NCBI RefSeq assembly: GCF_040702505.1
Contig: NZ_JBFBLC010000001.1
Location: forward strand, 744,001 to 808,000
Direction: 5' to 3'
Origin: Terrabacter sp040702505
Lineage (GTDB): Bacteria > Actinomycetota > Actinomycetes > Actinomycetales > Dermatophilaceae
DNA: 64,000 nucleotides
The notes under the pieces were generated by a model. It did not search any database and had not been told where the DNA came from. It was given only the letters and a program-made list of their open reading frames with translations. Positions 1 to 8,602 of this stretch are shown here, piece by piece. Position numbers and translations under genes: made by a program. Each line of letters opens with the position of its first letter. The stretch's first letter is position 1.

Positions 1-816
1 GCCCCTCGAGGCCGAACGGGCGTATGACTCCGCGAGGTCGAGCACCCGGCGGACGTACGTGTCAGAGGCGTTGTAGCCCAGCACGGCCTGCGTCCAGTCA
101 GCGCCGTTGCGGAGGTCGCGTCCGCTCGAGCACAGGTGCCGTGCCGCACCCCATGCCGCATCGTCGATGTCGGACGGGTCTGCGACGCCGTCCGCGTCCG
201 CGTCGGCGCCGAATAGTCGCCATGAGTCGGGAAGGAACTGCATCGGACCGGCGGCGTGCTCCCACGTGTCGTCACCGTGTACGCGTCGTCCGTCCGGGCT
301 GGACGGGATCGCAGCCACCCCGCCTTCGCCGTCGAGCGCTGGGCCGACGATCGGGCGGGAGGTCCGCCCGTCCTTCAGCAGTCGAGTACCGGCGATCGTC
401 CCGTGGGCGGACTCCACCTCACCGATGGCCGCCAGCGTCGCCCAGCCCACGTGGCACCGGGAGTGCTCTGAGGCTTCGAGGAGCGATGCCCTGCCGTAGG
501 CACGCAGGGCCACGAGAGGGATCCCGGTGCGCTTGGCGGTGCGCGTTAACCACCCCGGGTCGGCCTCGACCACCAGCCCTTTGGCGGCCGCACCGTGATC
601 CGCACCCTTCGACGGTGCCTCGGCTTTCCTGACGGCGGGCGCGGTCAGGGCGCTGGTGTCGACGATGGTGACCAGAGACCTCGACGCCGGCGCCTCCACG
701 ACACGGCCGCCACGGTGGCCAGCGAGCCAGGCTGTGAAGAGAAGCGCGAGGGGGAGGACCAGAACGGCTGCTTGACCCGAGCGGGAGCGAGGACGCTGTT
801 GCGAACGTCTGGGCAC
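1..816 (-). CDS. Lytic transglycosylase, membrane-anchored (3' end outside window)
   Basis: I translated this gene by hand; it runs leftward off the window, so its C-terminus is missing. From a GTG at 816 the product starts with a short basic stretch, then a hydrophobic segment (about residues 16-32), then a probably extracytoplasmic domain. That domain has AAIGEVESAHG with the presumed catalytic Glu near residue 135, AAGPMQFLPDSW near residue 190, and VLGYNASDTYVRRVL near the cut. These are the motifs of the SLT_2/MltB-like soluble lytic transglycosylases common in actinobacteria, which cleave peptidoglycan glycan strands to 1,6-anhydro ends. No clear ribosome site precedes the GTG, so the start is uncertain. 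The fold call is firm; the exact cellular role is not. Confidence 0.82.
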   Translation of the reverse strand, partial: MPRRSQQRPRSRSGQAAVLVLPLALLFTAWLAGHRGGRVVEAPASRSLVTIVDTSALTAPAVRKAEAPSKGADHGAAAKGLVVEADPGWLTRTAKRTGIPLVALRAYGRASLLEASEHSRCHVGWATLAAIGEVESAHGTIAGTRLLKDGRTSRPIVGPALDGEGGVAAIPSSPDGRRVHGDDTWEHAAGPMQFLPDSWRLFGADADADGVADPSDIDDAAWGAARHLCSSGRDLRNGADWTQAVLGYNASDTYVRRVLDLAESYARSASRG

Positions 817-999
817 CGTCAGCCGAACCGGCCGATGAGGTCGTCGCCGGTGCGCTGGTCCGGCACCGCCCGCTTGGTGCTCACGGCCGGACAGGACCGA
901 ACGTTCAACGAGGTGCTTCGCATACCGCCATCTTGGTGGACCAGTCGTCCTCGCTGCGCCGGGGTGGTCGGTGGTGCGGGAATCGCAGATGGCGCCGGG

Positions 1000-1576
1000 T
1001 CAGGACATCGCGCTGTGGATCGCGTCGCGGGTGCGGTCAACCAGGGAGGCGATGGGTCCGACCGCGTACTGGCCCGCTGTCGATCCTGCGGTCGAGGGGT
1101 GCGGGTGAGTCGGTGCGATCGACTCGGCGGCACGAAGATGGCTGCCCATCGTCCGGCGCTTGTCCTCATCGCATTCGGCGAGCACTGTCGGGAACTCCTC
1201 GGACTCCTCCGCGTGCGCGTGCTCGTCGACCGCCTTCTGGAAGTCGGCAAGCATCTGGTCGAAGTCCGGTGAGTCGACGTCCAGCTTCTCGAGGTTCTTG
1301 AGCACCTCGTTGGCCTTGGCCTCCTCCTGATTTCGCGCGTCCACGACGACCGGCGGTCTTGGCCGTCACCGGTCGCAGCACCATCTCCTCGGCCGTCTCG
1401 TGCACGGCGAGGAGTGCCCGTAGCTCGTCGAAGGCGTGCCGCTTGTGCTCGCCCTCGGCACTGGTCACATCGGCGAAGAGCTCGCGGATCCGGCCGTGCT
1501 GCTCCAGCAGCAACCGGACGACGTCTCCTTCCGGCAGCTCAGCAGCTTGTGCTCGATCCTTTGCGGCCTCACTCAT
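1000..1576 (-). pseudogene. Hemerythrin-domain protein, frameshifted
   Basis: An ATG at 1576 with an AGGAGGAG ribosome site opens a hemerythrin HHE protein: LLLEQHGRIRELF, then LLAVHETAEEMVLRP. The frame is lost just after VTAKTAG. The rest of the same domain (VVDARNQEEAKANEVL, then DEHAHAEESEEFP, ending in APTHPHP and DRTRDAIHS) reads in another frame from about 1350 down to a stop at 1000. The joined product is about 190 residues, the usual family length, and has the expected His and Glu ligands of a di-iron four-helix bundle. One indel near 1345-1360 would explain the break. It may be a real pseudogene, a sequencing error, or less likely a recoding site. Such proteins are thought to bind iron, oxygen or nitric oxide. 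Confidence 0.8.
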
Positions 1577-1734
1577 GGCTGCTCCTCCTTGTCGGCAGTG
1601 GTTGATCGGTTCCCGGAGCCCGTACCCCCATCGGCGGGCCCGACACGGGTTGTGGAAACGCGACTGCCACATCCGAACGGCCACCCGAACCGCTGCGGAC
1701 GGTGGCGCGGTGCCCGGACGAGTAGGGGTGGAGA

Positions 1735-2313
1735 TCAGGAGCCTTGTTCAGCGAGCAGAACCTCGACCCAGGCCGCCATCCGCGTTTCAAGGCGGTCTGG
1801 AGTCAAGTCGGGCAGCCCGATGCCCAAGTAGTTCGGCGCCCACGTCCCGACCACGTCCACCGCTTGTGCCGCCGCCGGGAGATCCCACTCGTGCACCCGA
1901 CCAGTCGACCACACCGACAACGGTGCCATGCCTCCAAAGAGTGTTGCCCGTCCAGAAGTCGTAATGGGAGAGGACCCGATCGGACAGGTCCAGCCGCGGG
2001 AAGGGGTCACAGGCCAAGCGGGCGACCTGACGAGTAGGGCTCCATCGCCGTGGTCGTCAGCAGCGGCCAGTAGGCGCGGTGCGAGCCCATCGAGTGCGGC
2101 AAGTCGCCCGTTCACAACCATCTCGTGTCGGCCCGCTGTGTCCCCAGGCGGGAAGCGGCGCAGGACGACGTCGCCGACGCCGTCGCCCGCCACCATGGTG
2201 CGGGCGTGTTCGCCGCCGGTCAGACAGCGCCGGAAGACGAGTGATGGGCGGTCCAGTAGGTGCGCAGCACGCTCGACGTCCCGGGCGCACTCGCTTCCAA
2301 CCATGGGCGACAT
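1735..2313 (-). pseudogene. Aminoglycoside/choline phosphotransferase-family remnant
   Basis: Fragments of one APH-family kinase lie in two frames. The first frame (start near 2313) gives LLDRPSLVFRRCLTGGEHA, then VVLRRFPPGD and GLAPRLLAAADD. The second frame (about 2030-1880) gives RVLSHYDFWTGNTLW, then VVGVVDWSGARVG, the catalytic HxDxxxxN and metal-binding Asp motifs of the family. The first frame then resumes with VGTWAPNYLGIGLPDL and ends MAAWVEVLLAEQGS. At least two frameshifts, near 2030 and 1885, are needed. The piece between the N-lobe and the catalytic loop looks shorter than normal, so an internal deletion is likely. The gene cannot make a full kinase. Its former substrate is unknown; many such chromosomal genes are not resistance genes. 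Confidence 0.75.
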
Positions 2314-2381
2314 CTTCGCGTGTGAACCAACCCGCCATCCCGCACACCGCAAGGGGCGTGCGGTGGGGCCGGCTGGGTCGG

Positions 2382-3350
2382 CTAACCGACGGTGTCGGCA
2401 AGGGCGGGAGCGAGCTGGGGCCAGCGGAACTCGAATCCGGCAGAGGTGAGCCGTTCCGGCAAGACCCACCGACTCTTCAGCACCAGTTCGGATTCGTTGC
2501 GGAGGGCCCACATCGCAGGCTCCAACAGCCACCGCGGCGCGGGGAGGCCGAAGGGCATGCCTACCGCACGGCGCAACTCGGCCATCAAGGTGCGGTTGTC
2601 ACTCGGGTTCGGCGATGTGAGGTTCACGGGGCCCTCGAGGTCCTCGCGCTGGTCGAGGAAGCGGATGGCGCCCAGGACGTCCTCGATGTGGATCCACGAG
2701 AACTTCTGGCGTCCGTGCGAGTGGTGGATCGGCACAGGGCCGCCAGTGGGCTCCTCACCGATGCCGCGGTAGCGACGGTGCTGGAACCACCACCCGTCGT
2801 ACTGCGCCCCGCCAGCACCCAGCCGCGCCACCCGGGCGAGCATGTCGGAGGCCGGTCCGCCGAGGACGATGGCCATGCGCAGTGCCACGCGTCGGGTGCC
2901 GGGCAGGTCGCCGGCGAACAGTTCACGCTCCCAGCTGCGCGCCACGTCGACCGAGAACCCGGTGCCCAGCTCGCCGCCGGACTCGGTCTGGGGGCGATCG
3001 AGGGCGTAGCGGTAGATCGTCGCGGTGCTGGCATTGAGCCACAGCCGCGGCAGTCGTGCAGCGGTGGCAACCGCCTCGTGCAGCAGTCGCGTCGTGGCCA
3101 CCCGCGAGCGCAGAATCTCGTCCCGATTCCTGTCGGTGTAGCGGCAACCCACGCTCATGCCCGCGAGATTCACCACGAGGTCTGAGCCGTCGACGAGGCG
3201 GGCGAGTGATCTGGGGTCGTTCCACCGACCCTCGGGACCAGTGCGTCCAACGCGTGCGACGTCGTACCCGCGAGCGGCGAGATCGTCGACGAGACGGTGC
3301 CCGATGAACCCGTTCCAGCCAGCTACGACCGCCCGCGCACCCCCGCTCAC
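2382..3350 (-). CDS. NAD(P)-dependent epimerase, TIGR01777/DUF1731 family
   Basis: The product has 322 residues and a GTG start. It begins with a Rossmann dinucleotide site, VVAGWNGFIGHRLV, and carries VVNLAGMSVGCR, the LNASTATIYRY substrate region, and a C-terminal part (FGLPAPRWLLEPAMW, VLKSRWVLPERL) typical of the DUF1731 tail of YfcH-like proteins. These are extended short-chain dehydrogenase/reductase proteins. Members are related to sugar-nucleotide epimerases, but their substrate is generally unknown. It lies on the same strand as the two broken genes downstream of it. Length and motifs are complete, so I take it as functional. Naming a substrate would be a guess. Confidence 0.88.
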   Translation of the reverse strand: MSGGARAVVAGWNGFIGHRLVDDLAARGYDVARVGRTGPEGRWNDPRSLARLVDGSDLVVNLAGMSVGCRYTDRNRDEILRSRVATTRLLHEAVATAARLPRLWLNASTATIYRYALDRPQTESGGELGTGFSVDVARSWERELFAGDLPGTRRVALRMAIVLGGPASDMLARVARLGAGGAQYDGWWFQHRRYRGIGEEPTGGPVPIHHSHGRQKFSWIHIEDVLGAIRFLDQREDLEGPVNLTSPNPSDNRTLMAELRRAVGMPFGLPAPRWLLEPAMWALRNESELVLKSRWVLPERLTSAGFEFRWPQLAPALADTVG

Positions 3351-3444
3351 CGCGCCACGCTATCGGTGACCCAGGATCGTGCTGCTCGCAACACGCGTCC
3401 CGCGAGCCGGAAGACCTGGCCGCGGCGACGTGCGACACTCGCTC

Positions 3445-3882
3445 ATGGTTGTCAGCCAGGACCAGGCCGACGTTCGGCCCGGCAAGCCACGGCGGCTCCG
3501 TCGGCTGTTCATCGCCACAGCCGGGAGCTTGGTGCTTGTCTCGGCGTTGGCCGCCTACGTGCTCGGGGTGTTCCACCGGAACGTCAGCCCTTACCAAGCC
3601 CTGGATGCGTACACGTCTGCCGTGGCGACGGGCGATCGGGATGCCTTGGAGGCGGCCGTCGTCGACGGTCCGCGACGCGGCACCCTCATCGACCGCCATG
3701 CGGGTAGGCCCATGACCCCGACGGGCGTTTCGATGGAGCAGATGCCCTCTGCGGTTTGGTGGAGCGTCGAGATCCGTTACGAGCTTCCTGGGGAGCCGTC
3801 TAACTCCGAGCACGTGCTCATCCATCCGCGTGATGACTCACCGGACCGGTTCATCGACTACGTCGTCGAACCAGCGCCCTGA
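3445..3882 (+). CDS. Small single-pass membrane protein, unknown function
   Basis: The product is about 145 residues. I prefer the ATG at 3445 to an earlier in-frame start because it places a basic segment (KPRRLRRLF) directly before one transmembrane helix (FIATAGSLVLVSALAAYVLG, about residues 24-43). The rest would lie outside the cell. It includes YQALDAYTSAVATGDRDALE, which resembles the start of NTF2-like or DUF4878-like extracytoplasmic domains. No catalytic motif is visible. It is divergent from the epimerase and convergent with the GNAT gene. I do not recognise a specific family. Confidence 0.65.
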   Translation: MVVSQDQADVRPGKPRRLRRLFIATAGSLVLVSALAAYVLGVFHRNVSPYQALDAYTSAVATGDRDALEAAVVDGPRRGTLIDRHAGRPMTPTGVSMEQMPSAVWWSVEIRYELPGEPSNSEHVLIHPRDDSPDRFIDYVVEPAP

Positions 3883-3918
3883 CATCCGTCGGAGCCTCTC
3901 CGAGACCAGAGACCAGCC

Positions 3919-4950
3919 TCAGGCCTGCACCTCGAGGTTCTGGTGCCAGGACTGCGTGCGGTAGTCGGTGACCCACCCCATCGCCGAGTAGAGGCCGTCG
4001 GCACCGGTCGGTGAGTCGGCGTCCACCTCGAGCCCGACGCGGTTGCGTCCCTGGCCGGCGGCCTCGGCGATGACACGGTTCAGCAGCGCCTTGGCCACGC
4101 CCCGACCGCGGGCCCGGCGGTGCACGCCGATGTAGTCAATGTAGCTGCCCTCGACGCCGTCGACGTCGGGCGGCAGCACCGTGGAGACGACCGCGCCGGC
4201 GGGCAGCTCGCCGTCGTCGGTCTGCACCGTGGCGAGCCACCAGTGGTCCCAGCGGTGGCCGGGGTCCTCCCGCAGGCGCATGACGAACTCCGGGAAGCTC
4301 TCGCGGTAGCTGCTGAAGTGGTCCTGGAACGACTCCTCGAGCACCCTGTGCACGGCCTGGAGGTCGGCAGCCACGGGCAGCCCGTCGTCGTGCTGCTCGA
4401 CGGGGCGCACCGTGACGCCCTCGCGCGGGCCTGGCAGGCTCGTGGCCTCCTCGGGCGTGACCCGCCGGGTCATCTGCAGCCAGGTGCGCGTGCACTCGTA
4501 CCCGGCAGCCGTGAGCCAGGCCTGCTGGCGCTGGTCGTCGGCGTAGGCGCCCGAGTCGAGCAGCGTCGAGCGCAATCCACGCATCGCGGCGATGTCGAGG
4601 GCGTACCGGCGCCCCGATGCGAACAGCGCAGTCGCCAGTGCCGTCGCATCCGCGTCGGGGAGCGTCGGCGCGACCGTCACCTCGAGGACGGTCCGCCCGG
4701 CCGCACGGTCGTGCACCGACAACCAGGCGACGAGTGCACCCGCGGGGTCGTGCACGAGGGCCTGCCGACGCGTCCACGACCCGACCCCGGCGAGCTGGCC
4801 GAGCACGGCGTCGGGGTCGACGCCCGAGGACCCCTTGGCGGCGCGCTGGTGCTCGGCGAGCAGCGCGGTCACCGCCGGTGTGTCGTTGGCGTCAGGGGCT
4901 CGCGCGATCCACGGGCGGGGCAGGTCGAGGGGCACCGGCAGCTCACGCAT
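3919..4950 (-). CDS. Tandem-domain GNAT acetyltransferase
   Basis: The product has 343 residues. The C-terminal half holds a clear GNAT fold with the acetyl-CoA pyrophosphate loop GVHRRARGRGVAKALL and downstream NRVGLEVDADSPTGADGLY and MGWVTDYR. The N-terminal half looks like a second, degenerate GNAT domain. The two-domain layout resembles mycothiol synthase and related actinobacterial enzymes, but mycothiol-specific residues cannot be confirmed by eye, so I leave the substrate open. The ATG start lies at 4950. The gene is transcribed away from the operon starting at 5187, with a 236-bp region between them. Confidence 0.85.
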   Translation of the reverse strand: MRELPVPLDLPRPWIARAPDANDTPAVTALLAEHQRAAKGSSGVDPDAVLGQLAGVGSWTRRQALVHDPAGALVAWLSVHDRAAGRTVLEVTVAPTLPDADATALATALFASGRRYALDIAAMRGLRSTLLDSGAYADDQRQQAWLTAAGYECTRTWLQMTRRVTPEEATSLPGPREGVTVRPVEQHDDGLPVAADLQAVHRVLEESFQDHFSSYRESFPEFVMRLREDPGHRWDHWWLATVQTDDGELPAGAVVSTVLPPDVDGVEGSYIDYIGVHRRARGRGVAKALLNRVIAEAAGQGRNRVGLEVDADSPTGADGLYSAMGWVTDYRTQSWHQNLEVQA

Positions 4951-5186
4951 GCGCCCACTCTCCCATCCCAGCAGGCGCCGTACCGGCGGCGTCGGCGCAC
5001 TGTCGGGACCGCGTGCGGGGTGCGGACCCGCAGCGTCACGATCCGCCCTCGCTCGACGGCGGATCGACCGGACGACGACCCCGGACCCTCGATGGCTACG
5101 TGCTGCGGCGGATCTCGTCGGAGCGGGCGGCTGCGCTCGGGGAAACGACGGAGTGGCGGGTGGGAGGGCGGCATACGGTGTCTCCC
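4951..5186. promoter_or_regulatory. Divergent intergenic region, GNAT / kinase operon
   Basis: This 236-bp stretch separates two divergent starts and should hold both promoters. I find no clear -35/-10 pair, palindrome or reading frame of coding character. The first GTATGCCG-type octamer of the window (5169-5176) lies at its right end, just before the GTG of the P-loop gene. Confidence 0.4.
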
Positions 5187-5738
5187 GTGAACGGACTGGT
5201 CATCGTCGAGGGGCTGCCCGGGTCGGGCAAGAGCACGACGGCCCACGGCATCGCTGCGTGGCTCGCCAGCCAGCAGGTGGACGTCGAGCACTGGCCGGAG
5301 GGCCGGGTCGACCACCCGGTGGACTTCGAGCAGGTGGCCGCCCTCGACCCCGGACCGCTGGAGAAGCTGGCCGCGGAGCTGGCGCTCGTCTCGGCCGACT
5401 CGGCGCGCGCCCTGCTGGGCGGGGCTGAGCAGCTCGGCGACCGGCTCGTGGTGCGCCAGCCGGTCCACGCCGCCCTGCCTGCCGACGTGGTCGACCAGCT
5501 GCGGGCCTATGACGCGTACGACGGCGACGTGACTGCCGAGGTGCACGCGCAGGTCCTGAAGGAGAGCTGGCGCCGCTTCGGGAGCAACCCTCCGGGAGCC
5601 ACGGGCGCGCCGGTGCAGGTGTGGGAGTGCGTGCTCCTGCAGCACCCGGTGTGCGCGCTCGTCGCACGCGCCGACCTGCCCGTCGAGGCCCTCACTGCCC
5701 ACGTGGTCGGGCTCGTCGACGCCGTCCGGGCCGTCTGA
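5187..5738 (+). CDS. P-loop nucleotide kinase-like protein
   Basis: The product is 183 residues from a GTG start. The N-terminus VIVEGLPGSGKSTTAHGIA is a Walker A site (GLPGSGKST) at about residues 9-17, as in small nucleoside or phosphate-transfer kinases. The remainder (a WECVLLQHPVC segment and a C-terminal helix) is typical of short actinobacterial P-loop proteins with no assigned substrate. The stop is followed after two bases by the next start, so it heads an operon with the 2H phosphoesterase, LLM oxidoreductase and glycosyltransferase. ATP/GTP binding is well supported; the acceptor is unknown. Confidence 0.75.
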   Translation: MNGLVIVEGLPGSGKSTTAHGIAAWLASQQVDVEHWPEGRVDHPVDFEQVAALDPGPLEKLAAELALVSADSARALLGGAEQLGDRLVVRQPVHAALPADVVDQLRAYDAYDGDVTAEVHAQVLKESWRRFGSNPPGATGAPVQVWECVLLQHPVCALVARADLPVEALTAHVVGLVDAVRAV

Positions 5739-5740
5739 CC

Positions 5741-6283
5741 GTGGCGCTGCACTCGGTCGAGGGCCTGCTCGACGCCGCCACCGACGCCGAGGTGCGGCGC
5801 GAGTGGGCCGTGCTCGCCGAGGTGCAGCTGCCGAGCCAGGCCGGCCATAAGGGGCCGACGAACGCCCCGCACGTGACGCTGTCAGCCGCCGGCCACGTGC
5901 CCGACGAGGCGGAGGACCGGCTCCACGGCGCGCTCCCAGGGATGCTGCCCGTCCCGGTGCGGCTCGGGCCGCTCGTCGTCATGGGCTCCCGACGCCACGT
6001 GCTCGCCCGGCTCGTCGTCCCGAGCGCCGCCCTGCTCGCGCTGCACCGGGCGGTGGCCGAGGCGATGACAGGAGCCTCTGACGTCTCGGAGCTGGTACGC
6101 GTCGACCGGTGGACCCCGCACGTCACCCTCGCGCACGGCCTCACCGCCGAGCAGGTCGGGCAGGCGCTCGCCGTCCTCGGGCCGCTGCGCGGCCTGGACG
6201 GCGCGATCGAGACGGTCCGACGCTGGGACCCCGGCGCTCGACGCACGTGGCCCGTCGGCGGCATACCTACGATGGGCCCATGA
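5741..6283 (+). CDS. 2'-5' RNA ligase / 2H phosphoesterase family protein
   Basis: The product is 180 residues from a GTG start. Two copies of the signature H-x-T/S motif are present, APHVTLSAAG and TPHVTLAHG, about 85 residues apart. This is the arrangement of the two catalytic His in the 2H phosphoesterase fold (LigT/YjcG-like). Such enzymes open or close 2',5' or cyclic phosphodiesters in RNA or small molecules; the substrate here is unknown. Its TGA overlaps the ATG of the LLM gene by 4 bp, so the two are probably translationally coupled. Confidence 0.82.
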   Translation: MALHSVEGLLDAATDAEVRREWAVLAEVQLPSQAGHKGPTNAPHVTLSAAGHVPDEAEDRLHGALPGMLPVPVRLGPLVVMGSRRHVLARLVVPSAALLALHRAVAEAMTGASDVSELVRVDRWTPHVTLAHGLTAEQVGQALAVLGPLRGLDGAIETVRRWDPGARRTWPVGGIPTMGP

Positions 6284-7314
6284 GCCTCGAACTCGGCCTC
6301 GACACCTTCGGCGACATCGCCGACGGCCCCGACGGCGCCCCGCTCCACCCCGCCACGGTGATCCGGGAGGTGCTCGCCGAGGGCGAGCTCGCCGACCGGC
6401 TCGGTCTCGACTTCTTCGGCATCGGCGAGCACCACCGCGACGACTACGCCGTCAGCGCCCCCGACGTCGTGCTGGCCGCGCTCGCCGGTCGCACCGAGCA
6501 CATCCGGCTCGGCACGTCCGTCACCGTCCTGTCGAGCGACGACCCCATCCGCGTCTTCCAGCGCTTCTCGACCCTCGCCGCCGTCAGCCACGGACGCGCC
6601 GAGATCACCGTCGGGCGAGGCTCGTTCATCGAGTCGTTCCCGCTCTTCGGCCTCGACCTCGCCGACTACGAGACGCTCTTCGAGGAGAAGCTCGACCTGC
6701 TCGCGGCCGTCGTCGCGGAGCAGCCGTTCCGCTGGGAGGGCTCGATCCGCCCGCCGGTGCAGGTCGAGAAGGTCATGCCGTCGACGGAGTCCGGCCGGCT
6801 GCCCGTCTGGGTGGGCGTCGGCGGCACCCCGCAGTCGGTGGTGCGCGCGGCGCACTACGGCTTCCCCGTCGTCATCGCCATCATCGGCGGCTCCGCTCGT
6901 CAGTTCGCGCCGCTGGCCGACCTCTACCGCCGGGCGCTGTCCGAGATGGGCAAGCCCGAGCTGCCGGTCGGCGTGCACTCGCCGGGCTACGTCGCCGCGA
7001 CCGACGAGCAGGCCCGTGAGGAGTTCATGCCGCACTTCCTGCCGTACATGAACAAGCTCGGCCGCGAGCGACGCTGGGCGCCGATGGGGAAGGAGCAGGC
7101 GCTGCAGCAGCTCGGCCCCGGCGGCGCCGTCTACTGCGGCTCGCCCGACACCGTCGCGGCCAAGATCGTCGACACCGTGCAGGTGCTCGGCCTCTCCCGC
7201 TTCCAGCTGAAGTACTCCTTCGGCACCCTCCCGCACGACCAGCGGATGGAATGCATCCGCCTCTACGCCGAGGAGGTCGTCCCGCGCGTCCGCGCGAAGC
7301 TCGACGAGGGCTGA
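6280..7314 (+). CDS. LLM-class flavin-dependent oxidoreductase
   Basis: The product is 344 residues. The sequence follows the bacterial luciferase-like (LLM) TIM barrel: GLDFFGIGEHHRDDYAVSAP near residue 45, HIRLGTSVTVLSSDDPIRV near 73, GRAEITVGRGSF near 106, and a C-terminal region ending AEEVVPRVRAKLDEG. The closest-looking group is the FMN/F420 oxidoreductase group often annotated as alkanal monooxygenase-like. It overlaps the preceding gene by 4 bp, and one base separates it from the glycosyltransferase. The substrate is not predictable from sequence. Confidence 0.88.
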   Translation: MSLELGLDTFGDIADGPDGAPLHPATVIREVLAEGELADRLGLDFFGIGEHHRDDYAVSAPDVVLAALAGRTEHIRLGTSVTVLSSDDPIRVFQRFSTLAAVSHGRAEITVGRGSFIESFPLFGLDLADYETLFEEKLDLLAAVVAEQPFRWEGSIRPPVQVEKVMPSTESGRLPVWVGVGGTPQSVVRAAHYGFPVVIAIIGGSARQFAPLADLYRRALSEMGKPELPVGVHSPGYVAATDEQAREEFMPHFLPYMNKLGRERRWAPMGKEQALQQLGPGGAVYCGSPDTVAAKIVDTVQVLGLSRFQLKYSFGTLPHDQRMECIRLYAEEVVPRVRAKLDEG

Positions 7315-7315
7315 C

Positions 7316-8602
7316 GTGCGAATCCTGCTGCTGGGCATGGGTTCCCGCGGTGACGTGCAGCCGCTCGTCGCGCTCGGGCAACGCCTCCGGCGGCTTGGGT
7401 ATGCCGTGTCGCTCGCCGCGCCTGCCGACCTCGCTCACGTCGTGGCGGGCAGCGGCGTCGACTTCGAGGCGCTGTCGTTCGACCTCGAAGGGCCCTTGCG
7501 CGAGGGGGAGGGCCGCGAGGCGCTGCGAGGGTCGGCGTGGACGCAGGTGCAGGAGGCGCGGCTCATGCGACAGGTCATGGCCACGACCGCGGGGGCCCTT
7601 GCGAGCGACGTCTCGGTCCTGGTCGAGGAGGCGGACGTCGTGGTGTCGGGCGCCCTGACCTTCGACCTCGTCGACGCGCTGCTCACGGACGGACGCGGGC
7701 GGCCCACCAAGCCGCACCTCTACGCCGTGTTCGCCCCCGTCTGGCCGAGCGCCCACGGCGACTCCGTCGCGCTGGCGCTCCAGCCGCGGGCCACCTCCCC
7801 GGTGAACCTCGCGTGGAGCAGCCTCGCCGGTCGGGTGGCCTTCGACCTCTTCCGGCCCGCCGGCGACCTGGTGCGGTTGCGAAAAGGCCTGCCACGACGG
7901 CACTTCCGCGGCTACGCCGGCGCCGCCGAGCGGACGCCGACGCTGTTGGCGGCCAGCCCGTGCGTCGTCCCACCGGCACCCGACTGGCCGCCGGCGCTGC
8001 GCCAGACCGGCTACTGGGTCCGCGACGAGGTCGCCGAGGGGCCGCTGGACCCAGACCTCCAGGCGTTCCTCGCGGACGGCCCACCGCCCGTCCACGTCGG
8101 CTTCGGCTCGATGCCGACGCCGGACCCCCGCGGGGTCGTGCGCGACGTCGCGACAGTGCTCCGGCGACTGGGCGCGCGCGGCGTCGTCAGCGAGGGTCTC
8201 GCCGGGCTGTCGGTGGACCTGCTGCCGGCCTCCGAGCGCGCCCACCTCCTCGGGATCCGGCACGCGCCGCACGACCGGCTCTTCCCGCGCTGCTCCGTGG
8301 TCGTCCACCACGGCGGGTCCGGCACGACCGCTGCGGCCGTGCGGGCCGGGGTGCCACAGGTCGTCGTCCCGCATGCCGCCGACCAGCCCTACTGGGGCCG
8401 GCGGATGGCCGACCTCGGCGTCGCCGCCGCGCCGATCGCCCGCAAGGACCTGACGGCCACCCGGCTCGAGCAGGCGCTCGAGGTGGCGCTGTCCCCGGGA
8501 GCCCGCGAGGCGGCATACGCCCTCCGTGAGCGGGTCCGAGCCGAGGACGGCGCCGGCGACGCCGCCCGGCTGGTGGACGACTACCTGCGGGCGACGACCT
8601 AG
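7316..8602 (+). CDS. GT1-family glycosyltransferase (UGT/sterol glucosyltransferase-like)
   Basis: The product is 428 residues from a GTG start. The N-terminus MRILLLGMGSRGDVQPLVAL is the acceptor-domain start typical of GT28/GT1 sterol or macrolide glucosyltransferases. The C-terminal donor domain has HHGGSGTTAAAVRAGVPQVV, the conserved UDP-sugar-binding His and Gly-rich loop, then PHAADQPYWGRRMADLG. It probably transfers a sugar from a nucleotide donor to a lipid or small hydrophobic acceptor. It is the last gene of the 5.2-8.6 kb operon, and its stop overlaps the fadH stop by 4 bp in convergent orientation. Confidence 0.86.
   Translation: MRILLLGMGSRGDVQPLVALGQRLRRLGYAVSLAAPADLAHVVAGSGVDFEALSFDLEGPLREGEGREALRGSAWTQVQEARLMRQVMATTAGALASDVSVLVEEADVVVSGALTFDLVDALLTDGRGRPTKPHLYAVFAPVWPSAHGDSVALALQPRATSPVNLAWSSLAGRVAFDLFRPAGDLVRLRKGLPRRHFRGYAGAAERTPTLLAASPCVVPPAPDWPPALRQTGYWVRDEVAEGPLDPDLQAFLADGPPPVHVGFGSMPTPDPRGVVRDVATVLRRLGARGVVSEGLAGLSVDLLPASERAHLLGIRHAPHDRLFPRCSVVVHHGGSGTTAAAVRAGVPQVVVPHAADQPYWGRRMADLGVAAAPIARKDLTATRLEQALEVALSPGAREAAYALRERVRAEDGAGDAARLVDDYLRATT

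Noticed and set aside
1000..2381. Insertion-sequence remnant causing the two broken genes
   Set aside because: No transposase fragment, terminal inverted repeat or target duplication could be seen; small indels explain the breaks.
4951..5186. Remnant gene in the GNAT/kinase intergenic region
   Set aside because: Open frames cross it, but none has homology-like motifs or a sensible start and ribosome site.
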